A model generated the notes under the pieces. It worked only from the letters and a program-made list of their open reading frames with translations. It had not been told where the DNA came from and made no database searches. This document shows, in pieces, positions 1-7,581 of a stretch of 22,082 bases of DNA (position 1 is its first letter; the number at the start of each line of letters is the position of its first letter). The translations under genes were made by a program, and so were the position numbers. This DNA is from a virus, in IMG/VR virus record IMGVR_UViG_3300021091_001997, positions 1 to 22,082 of that record; one strand, 5' to 3'.

Positions 1-209
1 ATGAAAAAGGTCACTATCTGAGCGAAGATTGGACATTCTGTCGTCGTTGGGCTAAACTAGGTGGTGAGATCTATGCTCATGCTAAGGTATTATTAAATCA
101 CAGTGGTCATTATGAGTTTGCAGGTGACTTATCCGTATTGACTGGTGGTAAACCTAGTATGCCTGATATCACTCCAGATCAGATGGCAGCTAAACAAGCA
201 CAACAATAA
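1..209 (+). CDS. C-terminal end of a glycosyltransferase-like phage protein (partial)
   Basis: The reading frame is open from the first complete codon at position 3 to a TAA at 207-209; the ATG at position 1 is in another frame that stops after six codons. The visible end reads GHYLSEDWTFCRRWAKLGG and continues with a ...LNHSGHYEFAGDLS segment. An S-E-D..F..RW...GG block followed by H-x-G and a G-D-L turn is, from memory, typical of the end of small glycosyltransferase-like proteins in T4-like phages, where the acidic residues lie near the nucleotide-sugar site. The stop overlaps the next start (TAATG), so the two genes are probably co-translated. The family call rests on about 68 residues and is moderate; the coding call is strong. 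Confidence 0.55.
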   Translation, partial: EKGHYLSEDWTFCRRWAKLGGEIYAHAKVLLNHSGHYEFAGDLSVLTGGKPSMPDITPDQMAAKQAQQ

Positions 210-655
210 TGCACGAAGAAAATCTCAGTTTTCAAATCAGCCTGACAGGAACTTTCTGGGATAAACACCCACAGTTTTCTGTTTGGTTAGATGATCATGT
301 GATAACACAAACTGAAATAGTCAGTGAAGCTGAACAGATAGTAAGTTTTGAACGCAGAATAAACGAAGGTCCGCACACACTAAAGATAAGATTAGAAAAC
401 AAAACTACAAGTGATACAGTTATAGAAAATGTGCAAGTAGTCAAAGACATGGTATTAAACATAAATGACATAATCATTGATGATATTAGTTTAGGCAATT
501 TACTTTGGTCAGCTGAATACATACTTGATTATCCACAGGAATATAAAGGTCAAACAATTGATCATCTAGATGGCTGTGTAAATCTAGGATGGAATGGTAC
601 CTATATGATCAAATTCTCTAGCCCATTTTACGTTTGGTTACTTGAGAAACTTTAA
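209..655 (+). CDS. Small beta-rich protein, carbohydrate-binding-module-like, phage family
   Basis: This encodes 148 residues without signal peptide or membrane segment. Residues about 10-95 alternate short hydrophobic strands (FSVWLDD, HTLKIRLEN, VLNINDIIID), which suggests a jelly-roll domain like the xylan-binding CBM family seen in several phage proteins. The C-terminal part ends with a L-G-W-N-G-T-Y...F-S-S-P-F-Y-V-W-L-L-E pattern that I associate with conserved small proteins of T4-like marine phages. It starts inside the stop codon of the preceding glycosyltransferase-like gene, a neighbour that would fit sugar recognition or decoration. Function is inferred from strand pattern and context only. 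The 104-residue protein at 1407 has a similar but shorter strand pattern. Confidence 0.7.
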   Translation: MHEENLSFQISLTGTFWDKHPQFSVWLDDHVITQTEIVSEAEQIVSFERRINEGPHTLKIRLENKTTSDTVIENVQVVKDMVLNINDIIIDDISLGNLLWSAEYILDYPQEYKGQTIDHLDGCVNLGWNGTYMIKFSSPFYVWLLEKL

Positions 656-663
656 GATAAATA
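656..663 (+). promoter_or_regulatory. T4-type late promoter motif GATAAATA
   Basis: GATAAATA begins directly after the stop codon at 653-655 and lies 21 nt before the ATG at 685. It matches seven of eight bases of the T4 late -10 element TATAAATA and the NATAAATA form used by cyanophages. The same octamer recurs before several other genes of this window, which supports it over chance in AT-rich DNA. Confidence 0.6.
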
Positions 664-684
664 TAGTAACATCACGGATTTACT

Positions 685-1410
685 ATGTTACTATTTGAAG
701 TTTTTAAACAACAACCTCGCAAACATGTGGCATTCGCTTTTGGCCGCATGAACCCTCCCACTATAGGACATGCTCGCCTATTAAATTCCACAGCACGTGC
801 TAGTATGGGTGGAGATTATTGGATATTTTTAAGTCATACACAAGACCCTAAAAAGAATCCCTTAGATTATAATACCAAAGTAGATTTTGTTAAAGCTATG
901 TTTCCTCAACATGCTGATCACATCAGTGTAGGTACTGGACTACGTACTATCATGGATGTAGCAGAATTCTTATATCATCACAACTATACAGATATTACTT
1001 ATGTTTGTGGTGACGATCGTTTGCCAGCATTTAAAGAGTTACTAAACAAATACAATGGGATTGAAGGTGGTAAAACCTACTATAAATTTAACAGTATTAA
1101 TCTAGTATCTAGTGGTCCAAGAGATCCAGACGGTGATGATATTGTGACAGGTGCTAGTGCCAGTGCCGCACGTGCTGCTGCCGCGCAGGGTGACAAAGCA
1201 GAATTTAAGAAAATCACAGGTGCTGGCCGTCTAGCACCCCAGTTATATCGAGCAGTGCGCCAAGGCATGAATATATTCAACGAAGATGCCAGCGGTTATA
1301 TTCCAAAGAACAAACGAGAAGCCAAAGATCCGCGTTGGTCAAATGCCTTAAGTGTTGATGTAACTCCAGAAACCCCTCGTAAAAATGCCAAAGCACTAAG
1401 GCTGATATGA
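685..1410 (+). CDS. HxGH-type nucleotidyltransferase (NMN/nicotinate adenylyltransferase-like), possible capsid cargo
   Basis: The 241-residue product carries the nucleotidyltransferase signature FGRMNPPTIGH at residues 19-29, in which T-x-G-H binds the nucleotide phosphates. A G-A-S-A-S-A-A-R segment at 156-163 sits where the family has its second S/T-x-x-x-R motif. Such enzymes transfer AMP or CMP to a phosphorylated substrate, and NMN adenylyltransferase (NAD synthesis) is the commonest phage assignment; the substrate cannot be fixed here. The C-terminal 45 residues (NEDASGYIPKNKREAKDPRW) are a charged extension. The first residues, MLLFEVFKQQ, resemble the Alt-type capsid-targeting start found on other genes of the window but lack the L-x-E cut site. 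The stop overlaps the next gene by ATGA. Confidence 0.8.
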   Translation: MLLFEVFKQQPRKHVAFAFGRMNPPTIGHARLLNSTARASMGGDYWIFLSHTQDPKKNPLDYNTKVDFVKAMFPQHADHISVGTGLRTIMDVAEFLYHHNYTDITYVCGDDRLPAFKELLNKYNGIEGGKTYYKFNSINLVSSGPRDPDGDDIVTGASASAARAAAAQGDKAEFKKITGAGRLAPQLYRAVRQGMNIFNEDASGYIPKNKREAKDPRWSNALSVDVTPETPRKNAKALRLI

Positions 1411-1721
1411 GTCAAGTAAATCTAAAAGTGCAGGTTTACTGCGTAAAACCTAGTTGGGTAAATTTTGAAAAAAACAGATACAGATTATATGTCGATGAAG
1501 ATATGTTAACTGAACGCTCATGGATTTGGGATATAAAAACATACATAGATGAAAATATATGGGTAGAATTACAAGCAGATACAGAACATATAATTAAATT
1601 AGTTCCTATATTAGATCCTATTGATAGTTTTGCAAAATTTGCTTTAAAAAAATTAAGGGTAAACGGAAAGTTATTATATTTTACTAATCAAGACCAATCA
1701 GAATTATCTTTTAGAATATAA
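1407..1721 (+). CDS. Hypothetical small beta-rich phage protein
   Basis: The gene encodes 104 residues and overlaps the preceding stop by four bases (ATGA), which suggests coupled translation. The protein is AT-rich in codon use and shows alternating strands (YRLYVDED, WVELQAD, HIIKLVPIL, GKLLYFT), so a compact beta-sandwich is likely. The pattern Y-R-L-Y-V-D-E-D...H-I-I-K-L loosely parallels the F-S-V-W-L-D-D...H-T-L-K-I-R-L pattern of the protein at 209, and both genes flank the adenylyltransferase, so they may be distant relatives. There is no signal peptide and I recognise no catalytic motif. A late-promoter octamer overlaps its stop codon. Confidence 0.7.
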   Translation: MSQVNLKVQVYCVKPSWVNFEKNRYRLYVDEDMLTERSWIWDIKTYIDENIWVELQADTEHIIKLVPILDPIDSFAKFALKKLRVNGKLLYFTNQDQSELSFRI

Positions 1722-1727
1722 TAAATA
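1720..1727 (+). promoter_or_regulatory. T4-type late promoter motif AATAAATA
   Basis: AATAAATA overlaps the preceding TAA (1719-1721) and is followed by C, as in many T4 late promoters. It lies 19 nt before the ATG at 1747, the same distance class as the motifs before 685 and 4590. Confidence 0.55.
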
Positions 1728-1746
1728 CACTATAATTGGAAATATT

Positions 1747-2112
1747 ATGAAAACAAAAGATTTTATCCGAGAAGATTATGAAGAATACCAAGATGAAGCA
1801 GGCATGGTAAAAAGTAATCTACACACTATCATACGCAGTGCTGAAGAATTAGACCAACTTATACATGATAATGAAAACATGGCTGAATGGGCACAGGAAA
1901 AAATAGCCATAGTAAAAAGCATGATAGTGACTGTAAAAGATTATGTAGCTAGTGAACACGAACTCTGTGCTGCTAAAACAGTAGCAGAAACAGCAAGCGC
2001 AGGTGCTACAGCATCAGGTGCAATAGCTACCAGCATGGGTGGTGGTGCAGGATTTGGTAAAAGCGTATTTATGAGCCGTTCAGATAGAGTTAAAAAGGCT
2101 AAGAAAAGATAA
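1747..2112 (+). CDS. Small tagged virion-type protein, probable internal head protein
   Basis: The 121-residue product begins MKTKDFIRED, the closest match in the window to the T4 IPIII capsid-targeting peptide MKTYQEFIAE, with an I-R-E cut site at residues 7-9. Residues 20-75 are predicted amphipathic helix (SNLHTIIRSAEELDQLIHDN and onward). An Ala/Gly/Ser/Thr-rich stretch and a triple glycine follow (about 78-102), and the end is basic, FMSRSDRVKKAKKR. The helical body with a basic tail suits a DNA-contacting head protein, but no enzyme motif is visible. A late-promoter octamer sits just upstream, and the stop overlaps the Dps-like gene (TAATG). The packaged status is inferred from the tag. 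Confidence 0.75.
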   Translation: MKTKDFIREDYEEYQDEAGMVKSNLHTIIRSAEELDQLIHDNENMAEWAQEKIAIVKSMIVTVKDYVASEHELCAAKTVAETASAGATASGAIATSMGGGAGFGKSVFMSRSDRVKKAKKR

Positions 2113-2549
2113 TGGATAAGTTCATAAATCAAATTAAGATCGCATTCGCAAGCCAATATGCGTTCGCTATCAAAGCACAGAACTTCCACTGGAATGTAGA
2201 AGGTGCAGATTTCTATCAATATCACAATCTATTTGAAACTATCTACAACGAAGTATATGGAGCAATCGATGCATTTGCAGAAAACATCCGCAAGCTCAAA
2301 GCCTATACTCCAGCTAGCCTATATAGATTCTCAGCACTGTCAGCAGTAGATGATGAAGTAGAAATATTAGAACCATCTGCTATGGTATCAGAACTATTGC
2401 GTGACGCTGAAAAAATGCAGGAGATCATGAAAGTTTTGTTCCAAGAAGCAGAGGAACGCGGTGAGCATGGGTTAAGTAACTTCTTAGCAGATCGCCAGGA
2501 TGCATTCGCTAAACACGCTTGGTTCCTAAGATCTACACTAAAGGTATAA
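2112..2549 (+). CDS. Dps/ferritin-like protein
   Basis: The 145-residue, all-helical product shows the Dps ferroxidase pattern: NFHWNVEGADF with H26, YHNLFETIY with H38 and E42, and AIDAFAENIRKL with D53 and E57. The length is slightly short of the usual 150-170 because the long N-terminal DNA-binding tail is absent. Dps proteins form 12-subunit cages that oxidise Fe(II) with peroxide and protect DNA; here the iron ligands appear complete, so peroxide detoxification is plausible. The start overlaps the stop of the tagged head-type protein before it. It lacks the N-terminal capsid-targeting motif of its neighbours, so it probably acts in the infected cell. Confidence 0.85.
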   Translation: MDKFINQIKIAFASQYAFAIKAQNFHWNVEGADFYQYHNLFETIYNEVYGAIDAFAENIRKLKAYTPASLYRFSALSAVDDEVEILEPSAMVSELLRDAEKMQEIMKVLFQEAEERGEHGLSNFLADRQDAFAKHAWFLRSTLKV

Positions 2550-2552
2550 TAT

Positions 2553-4040
2553 ATGGATATTAAACAACTACTAGAAAAGATAGATCAACTCGCTGGTGAG
2601 AAAGTAGGACAAAAGCCTGGCGACCAATGGCGCGGCGATGATCCGAATCCGCCCGGTAAAAAACTAGTGGGTGACAGCATCTTAAAAGATCTATCAAAAG
2701 GTCCTACACCAAAAACCAAAGAACAAGAACTAGCAGAAGAATTCCAAGCGTTCCTAGAAACAGAATTTAAAGACACAGTAGACAAACGTCCCAGTCGTAA
2801 AGGTAGTAGACCAGCACGTGGACATGAACCTAAATCCGGATACAAAACTATCAAAGCTGACGAAAGCTCTATGAGCGAAAAAGATATCGAACTACAGGAC
2901 TATCGTTTAATGTCTCACAAAGAATTCCAAACTGCTTATAAGATGACTAAAACAGAATGGATGAACAAAAATAAAGCTCTTGTTATACAAAATCCTAGTA
3001 TTAAAAAAGCATTAGGATTAGATGAAGGTGTGAATAAAAGTAGTGTTGACCGTGAAAGAGCTGATCATCGTAAAAAGGCCCTTGCACAGTGGAAGGAAGA
3101 TCATTTTGGCAGTTCAGAAGGCTTTGAAGAACACTACGGTAACGATCTAGACTATCAAGAGATAGCACAGCGAAGATTGGACAATGACGAACAAGATTTA
3201 TACGAAGGGTGGGAAAGTTGCCCTGAAGAATACAAAGAGACATACGATCACGCAGTAGAAGCACGTTGGATGGTCAAAGTTAGCGATGATGAAGGGGTCC
3301 ATCTAAAAACATTCCATGACAAATTTCCAAGTCTATCAGCGGCTAAAAAAGCCTACGAAAATACCCCATACGCTTCAGATTTTAAATACAAATCAGTTAA
3401 AAAAGAACAAGTAGAAGAAATCCTAGATCCATTTAATGCATCAGGATTTAATCCCCTACGCGATAAGCGTGATTATCTTGATAAACTTAGTTATCTATCA
3501 AATCTAGCCCGCAAACCAGGCATGAGTAAGGAAATGCAGGATCACATCAAACAACGCATACTAGATCTAAATGCAGAAGCTAGGAAAAAAGGTTATATAC
3601 AAGCTGAAAGCCGTGCTCATAAGACCCTATCAACATTCTTTAAGAATCGTGAACTACAAGATAAATTTGCCAAGGGCGAACTAAAGATTCCTACACCACA
3701 AGAACGTCAGGCACAGCTAAAGAAATTAGAAAAAGCTAAACCAGTTAAAGAATACGGCGCACCTACGACTGGTAGTCCTACTAGTACCAGCACAGATGTC
3801 ATGAAAAAAGCCATGGCTGCCACTTCTGCACTCAAATCTGCCACCGGTACAGCCCAATCTGCAACTGCATTGATGAAAGCTATGGACGCTATCAGCCAAG
3901 GCAAACCAGCCAGCAGTACAGATATGATGACTGCCCAAAATACCCTGCAGGATATTAATACGGCATTTAAAGAACCAGAACTAGCTAATGCGCTGAAACC
4001 AATCCTAGCCAAAGCCAATCAGCTTCAGCAGAAAAAATAA
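2553..4040 (+). CDS. Large charged phage protein, probable structural or internal head protein
   Basis: This 495-residue, strongly charged protein opens with MDIKQLLEKIDQL, which contains L-L-E at residues 6-8 and may be a variant targeting tag. Residues about 60-95 carry L-A-E-E-F-Q-A-F-L-E...KRPSRKGSRPARGHEP, a block I recall from other marine myovirus proteins of unknown role. The middle is acidic and helical; about 400-470 is rich in Ala, Ser and Thr with repeated T-S-T-D/S-S-T-D and K-A-M-A/K-A-M-D units, which looks like a flexible stalk or coiled segment. No catalytic motif was found. It ends exactly one base before a convergent minus-strand gene. Coding is certain; function is not. 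Confidence 0.7.
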   Translation: MDIKQLLEKIDQLAGEKVGQKPGDQWRGDDPNPPGKKLVGDSILKDLSKGPTPKTKEQELAEEFQAFLETEFKDTVDKRPSRKGSRPARGHEPKSGYKTIKADESSMSEKDIELQDYRLMSHKEFQTAYKMTKTEWMNKNKALVIQNPSIKKALGLDEGVNKSSVDRERADHRKKALAQWKEDHFGSSEGFEEHYGNDLDYQEIAQRRLDNDEQDLYEGWESCPEEYKETYDHAVEARWMVKVSDDEGVHLKTFHDKFPSLSAAKKAYENTPYASDFKYKSVKKEQVEEILDPFNASGFNPLRDKRDYLDKLSYLSNLARKPGMSKEMQDHIKQRILDLNAEARKKGYIQAESRAHKTLSTFFKNRELQDKFAKGELKIPTPQERQAQLKKLEKAKPVKEYGAPTTGSPTSTSTDVMKKAMAATSALKSATGTAQSATALMKAMDAISQGKPASSTDMMTAQNTLQDINTAFKEPELANALKPILAKANQLQQKK

Positions 4041-4487
4041 TCAGTCGATCGGATCTTCTGGTTCCTGCCCAACTGATCGCATTTCTCTATCTAGTTTCTT
4101 AATCGCTGATTTAGCCACTGATAGTTTAGCGTACATCTTATTACCACGTTTACCATTAACGTACAGGCAAAATTTACCTGATTCATCAGCACGCACTTCT
4201 GCCAGCATATCACCTTTAAAGCCAATCTTAACTGTGTATATAGGTGCGGTATCTGTAAGTGAGTCAAACCCAAGTAAAATACTGTCACCTTTAGCACCAA
4301 TTTTAACTAATTTCTTGTCAAATTTGCCACTTAAATTGGCTTTTCGCATGATAATTGCCGCCAAACGAACATTATTCTCTGCTACTTGGATAACACCCGA
4401 ATCGTCGATGCAATAGTCCTCACCTTCGAATGGACCATTAAATGGATCTGCGATGATATGATTTAATTTTTCTGATAATTTCTGCAT
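4041..4487 (-). CDS. Hypothetical protein, the only minus-strand gene in the window
   Basis: The 148-residue product starts at the ATG of MQKLSEKLNHII, which has GGA about seven bases upstream; an in-frame TTG at 4499 would add four residues but has no clear ribosome site. The sequence mixes strands and a basic helical tail (KLSVAKSAIKKLDREMRS), with G-K-F-C-L-Y-V-N-G-K-R-G in the middle. It resembles no family I can name. It is convergent with the 495-residue gene and abuts its stop exactly. A consensus-like sigma70 promoter lies just upstream, unlike the late motifs of the + strand genes, so it may be expressed early. No competing + strand frame of comparable length exists here. Confidence 0.7.
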   Translation of the reverse strand: MQKLSEKLNHIIADPFNGPFEGEDYCIDDSGVIQVAENNVRLAAIIMRKANLSGKFDKKLVKIGAKGDSILLGFDSLTDTAPIYTVKIGFKGDMLAEVRADESGKFCLYVNGKRGNKMYAKLSVAKSAIKKLDREMRSVGQEPEDPID

Positions 4488-4519
4488 TAGTTGATCCAAG
4501 AATTGTTGTTAGAAGTAAT

Positions 4520-4548
4520 ACTATACACTCAAATAGTAAAGTTGTCAA
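4520..4548 (-). promoter_or_regulatory. Sigma70-type promoter for the minus-strand gene
   Basis: On the minus strand TTGACA (4548-4543) is followed after exactly 17 bases by TATAGT (4525-4520): a perfect -35 and a five-of-six -10. Transcription would begin near 4513, about 25 nt before the ATG at 4487. The region upstream of the -35 is AT-rich. This is the only near-consensus host-type promoter I noticed in the window. Confidence 0.7.
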
Positions 4549-4561
4549 GTATAATTTTGTT

Positions 4562-4569
4562 GATAAATA
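4562..4569 (+). promoter_or_regulatory. T4-type late promoter motif GATAAATA
   Basis: GATAAATA followed by C lies 20 nt before the ATG at 4590, back to back with the minus-strand sigma70 promoter, so this 100-base gap holds two divergent promoters of different classes. Confidence 0.6.
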
Positions 4570-4589
4570 CTCTTAACGATGGAATATCT

Positions 4590-4817
4590 ATGTTAGTTTA
4601 TGATCTATTTGAAGACAATTTCTATGAGATGGCAGAAGAGCTATCTGATATCGTTACAGCACGTGAAATGATTGGACAAGCAATACAAGATTCTAAACAG
4701 TTTAAACATAGATATTTTGAATTCCTAAAGTTTCTAAGAGAAAAACACGGTGAAGCTTACAGCACACGCATGCACCAAAAAGCGGCTAAACTAGCCATTG
4801 CTAAGGAAAAAGATTAA
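4590..4817 (+). CDS. Small tagged virion-type protein (Alt-type tag)
   Basis: The likely start is ATG 4590, preceded by GGAA six bases upstream and a late-promoter octamer; a TTG at 4491 in the same frame would run through both promoters and is rejected. The 75-residue product begins MLVYDLFEDN, the M-L-x-x-[DE]-L-F-E start shared with the genes at 19306 and 21894 and similar to T4 Alt, with L-F-E at residues 6-8. The rest is helical and charged (residues about 15-70) with a basic C-terminus, lacking recognisable enzymatic motifs. Its stop overlaps the start of the tail adhesin (TAATG). A packaged internal protein is the inference; a small chaperone for the adhesin is an alternative suggested by position. 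Confidence 0.7.
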   Translation: MLVYDLFEDNFYEMAEELSDIVTAREMIGQAIQDSKQFKHRYFEFLKFLREKHGEAYSTRMHQKAAKLAIAKEKD

Positions 4818-7228
4818 TGTCAGCTGAACAAGTAATATTCCAATTTCTAAGTCAAGGTTCTAACACACTAACAAAGCCAACCGGATTCAGCAATCAGGTT
4901 TTGGTCTACGCTTGGGGTGCTGGTGGTGGGGCTGGTTCTAATGGTTCAGCCGGCGGTGGTGCAGGATTCGTAGAAGGAATCGTCACGGTTAACAGTGGCG
5001 ACACTATGGTTATAGCAGTAGGTGGTCGTGGTGGGCCTGGAATCAGTGGTTCTAGAGGAATTGGTGGGGTGAATACTAATCCAGTACTGCCGTTTGATGG
5101 TGGTACTACAGGATCTGCACAATCTGGTGCTGGGGGCGGAGGCGGAGCTGCCACTGTGATATTCGTAAACAACGTACCTATGATCGTTGCCGCCGGAGGC
5201 GGAGGTGGTAGCGGAGGTAGTGATGAACCTGGATTTGCTGGTGGAATAGCAACACTGACAGCGGCGACTCAGCGTGGTGGATCTTCGACAGATGGAGGTC
5301 AAGTAGGAGGTGGCGGTGGTGCAGGTTATCCTTTAGGTGGAGCAGGTGGCCTTAGTGTAGGCGCTAATGACCAATCAACTGGAGGCTATGGTGGGCAAAA
5401 TTTTGCTAACGCCCTAGTTAATAGCAGCACATTAACAGCAGGATCTGGAACCGTGCCAGGTGGTCGTACCAATGCCTTATATCCCCGAGCTAGCCGTGGA
5501 TATGCTGGATATGACGGTGCTGTGATAGTAATCTTTACTAAGAGTTTCCGTGGATTTATCAAAGATACTACCTGGAAAAATATTACAAATGCCTTTGTAA
5601 AAATACCAAATTCATCAACTACCTTATATCGTACTATTGCACCTAGAACAGATACATATACTTCTGGAACACATACTTTTACTATTCCTCCCGGAGTGTT
5701 TAGTTTAGATATCAGTGCGACCGGCGGCGGTGGAGGTGGAGGTGGTACGGACAGTCAATCTGGTGCAGTTGGAAGATCAGGTGCTGTTTTATCAGGAACA
5801 CTATCAGTGTCACCGGGGCAGGTGTTGACATTACATGTTGGTATGGGTGGCGGTGGTGGTGCAAATGATCAGGGAAGTGCTCCAGGCGGTGCTGGAGGAT
5901 CAAATGGAATTGGATACCGTGGTGGTAACGGTAGTGCCGCAGGACCTACTCCAATCTCTGGTGGTGGTGGGGGCGGTGGCGCAGGCACAGCCTTACTAGT
6001 TGGTAGTACTTTATACGCTGTCGCAGGTGGTGGTGGTGGTGGCGGTGGTGGTGGTAATGGTTCAGGTGGGCAGGGCGTAAATCCTGGTGGAACATCAGGC
6101 AGTATAGCAGGTGGTAATGGACAAGCCAAAGGTGGTGATGGTGGCGGCGCTGGTGGCGGTGGCGGTGGACATCCTCTAGGCGGAGCTGGTGGCATTGTTG
6201 CTGGTGGCGATAATGGTGGATTTAGTGGAGCAGATGGAGGAAGCTTAGTGCCGGCAGGATGGACACAATCATCTGCGGCCAATGGTGGAACAAATGGAGT
6301 TAGAGGAGTAAGGAGTTCAAGCCGTGGTGGGACAGGTCGAGTAACTATTGCCTATAGTTCAGCTCCAATCGCAGAAGTAGTAGAAACAGGTGGATGGAAA
6401 AGAATAATCCAATCTTACATTAAAGAAGACAATCAATGGAAGTCAATTCAATCAGATTTAAGCCTAGTACCTGTTCCTTCGTCATCTGAAACAGTTACCG
6501 TAAATATAACTATAGCGGCAGATACAAATAATTATGTACTTTCAGATTTCTTATCTGGAACTAGTTACAATCCAGGCCGTTCAATTGTAAATTTAACTGT
6601 TGATGCTGATGTGATAGTTGGTAGTACCAGTGTTGGTAGTCCAGCTCTAATAATTGATGGATTGGCCACAGGCGATCTATTTAATTTAATTAATAATGGA
6701 AACATAGCAGGCGCAGGTGGTCGTGGTGGAGCAGCTGGTCAATATACGGTTACAAATACTCCAATTTTTAATAGTAAAGGACAACCGGTTTATAGTGACA
6801 GCAAAGGTCGTATACAAGCCGTTAACACTTCAGTTACTTCAGTTCCTGGACGCCCAGGTGAAGTAGGTGGTTCAGCTTTGTACGTTACCTATCTTACTAA
6901 CCTGGTAAATAATGGTACTATCGCAGGTGGTGGTGGTGGTGGCGGTGGAGGTGGCGGACCAACTGGAGGTCAAGGCGGTGGCGGTGCTGGTAGAATAGTT
7001 GGTGCTGGCGCTAATAACGGTACACTTACAGCTGGTGGTGCTGGTACTGGTCTAGGCGGTGCAGGCGGAGCTAGAGGTACTGCGGGTTCTGCAGGTACTA
7101 ATGACACAAATATTGGTGGTCTTGGCGGGGCAGCTGGTCCAGCTATCTTAGGTATAGACAAAGTTACTATAGCTACCGCGGGAACGATTTTAGGTGAACA
7201 AAAAGTTATTGCACGTGAAGCAGGATAA
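4817..7228 (+). CDS. Glycine-rich tail fibre / adhesin
   Basis: The 803-residue product has three glycine-rich blocks (about 34-215, 285-505, 645-790) separated by non-repetitive linkers. Two linkers share a W-K-x-I...x-I/V-K theme (TWKNITNAFVKIP, GGWKRIIQSYIKEDNQWKSI) that is common in cyanophage tail fibres. The last part, VNITIAADTNNYVLSDFL with an N-N-G-x-I-A-G-x-G-G repeat, resembles adhesins of T4-like phages in which poly-glycine strands pack as a polyglycine-II sandwich whose loops bind the host surface. There is no signal peptide, as expected for a virion protein. Two exact 28-base GGT-rich repeats lie inside. The first block also resembles the 'glycine-rich' domains of many phage fibres. 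Host receptor unknown. Confidence 0.85.
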   Translation: MSAEQVIFQFLSQGSNTLTKPTGFSNQVLVYAWGAGGGAGSNGSAGGGAGFVEGIVTVNSGDTMVIAVGGRGGPGISGSRGIGGVNTNPVLPFDGGTTGSAQSGAGGGGGAATVIFVNNVPMIVAAGGGGGSGGSDEPGFAGGIATLTAATQRGGSSTDGGQVGGGGGAGYPLGGAGGLSVGANDQSTGGYGGQNFANALVNSSTLTAGSGTVPGGRTNALYPRASRGYAGYDGAVIVIFTKSFRGFIKDTTWKNITNAFVKIPNSSTTLYRTIAPRTDTYTSGTHTFTIPPGVFSLDISATGGGGGGGGTDSQSGAVGRSGAVLSGTLSVSPGQVLTLHVGMGGGGGANDQGSAPGGAGGSNGIGYRGGNGSAAGPTPISGGGGGGGAGTALLVGSTLYAVAGGGGGGGGGGNGSGGQGVNPGGTSGSIAGGNGQAKGGDGGGAGGGGGGHPLGGAGGIVAGGDNGGFSGADGGSLVPAGWTQSSAANGGTNGVRGVRSSSRGGTGRVTIAYSSAPIAEVVETGGWKRIIQSYIKEDNQWKSIQSDLSLVPVPSSSETVTVNITIAADTNNYVLSDFLSGTSYNPGRSIVNLTVDADVIVGSTSVGSPALIIDGLATGDLFNLINNGNIAGAGGRGGAAGQYTVTNTPIFNSKGQPVYSDSKGRIQAVNTSVTSVPGRPGEVGGSALYVTYLTNLVNNGTIAGGGGGGGGGGGPTGGQGGGGAGRIVGAGANNGTLTAGGAGTGLGGAGGARGTAGSAGTNDTNIGGLGGAAGPAILGIDKVTIATAGTILGEQKVIAREAG
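6021..6048 (+). repeat. Direct repeat copy 1 in adhesin gene
   Basis: A 28-base stretch starting TCGCAGGTGG and continuing with GGT/GGC codons is identical to 6921-6948. The copies are 900 bases apart, so both are in the same reading frame. Confidence 0.8.
6921..6948 (+). repeat. Direct repeat copy 2 in adhesin gene
   Basis: Second copy of the 28-base repeat at 6021-6048. Recombination between them would remove 300 codons in frame, joining the second glycine-rich block to the tip. Confidence 0.8.
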
Positions 7229-7230
7229 TC

Positions 7231-7236
7231 AAGGAG
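7231..7236 (+). promoter_or_regulatory. Strong ribosome binding site AAGGAG
   Basis: AAGGAG sits six bases before the ATG at 7243. It is stronger than most ribosome sites in the window and fixes the start of the 112-residue gene behind the adhesin. Confidence 0.75.
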
Positions 7237-7242
7237 ATTTAA

Positions 7243-7581
7243 ATGAGTAAGATCAATATCAAGATAGTAGAAGTGGACCAAGATTCGCATACGGTATTAG
7301 TAAAATATGCCAGCGAAAAAAGTCAAAAAAACATAGACGAATATCCTGCTGTGGCATTCCAAGTTACAAATTATAATGTGACCACAGCAGAAGAATTTAT
7401 TGAAGCCATACGTCCACAAGTAAGTTTATATGTGTGGCAAAGAGATCTTCAAGAAAATCCAGCCAAATCAATCGATCTTTCTGGATGGAATGGACACGTA
7501 GTAGAAGTAGATGCATTCGAATTACCTGCTCCAGCGGCACCACCACTTGAAGCACTAGCTAATCCGGAAGTAATTCTATGA
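7243..7581 (+). CDS. Small phage protein downstream of the adhesin, unknown function
   Basis: The 112-residue product begins MSKINIKIVEVDQDSHTVLVKYASEK, a pair of beta strands that recalls small proteins beside tail fibres in T4-like cyanophages. Its C-terminus is rich in Pro and Ala (ELPAPAAPPLEAL). It has an AAGGAG ribosome site, 14 bases after the adhesin stop, and its own stop overlaps the next gene by ATGA, so it is read with the adhesin and the cupin-like gene. A fibre chaperone or a fibre-attached protein would fit the place, but no motif proves either. No signal peptide or membrane segment. Confidence 0.7.
   Translation: MSKINIKIVEVDQDSHTVLVKYASEKSQKNIDEYPAVAFQVTNYNVTTAEEFIEAIRPQVSLYVWQRDLQENPAKSIDLSGWNGHVVEVDAFELPAPAAPPLEALANPEVIL

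Noticed and set aside
1941-2225. Minus-strand frame of 94 residues
   Set aside because: Lies opposite the well-supported small head-type and Dps-like genes; no motif, no upstream signal.
3707-4018. Hydrophobic minus-strand frame of 103 residues
   Set aside because: It mirrors the Ala/Ser/Thr-rich C-terminus of the 495-residue gene and has no ribosome site.
4491-4589. N-terminal extension of the 75-residue tagged gene from a TTG start
   Set aside because: It would run through two promoter motifs, and the ATG at 4590 gives an Alt-type tag start shared with other genes.
5869-6282. Long proline-rich minus-strand frame opposite the adhesin
   Set aside because: It is the complement of GGT/GGC glycine codons; it has no ribosome site or plausible protein composition. 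The same applies to 4906-5172, 4946-5302 and 6970-7290.
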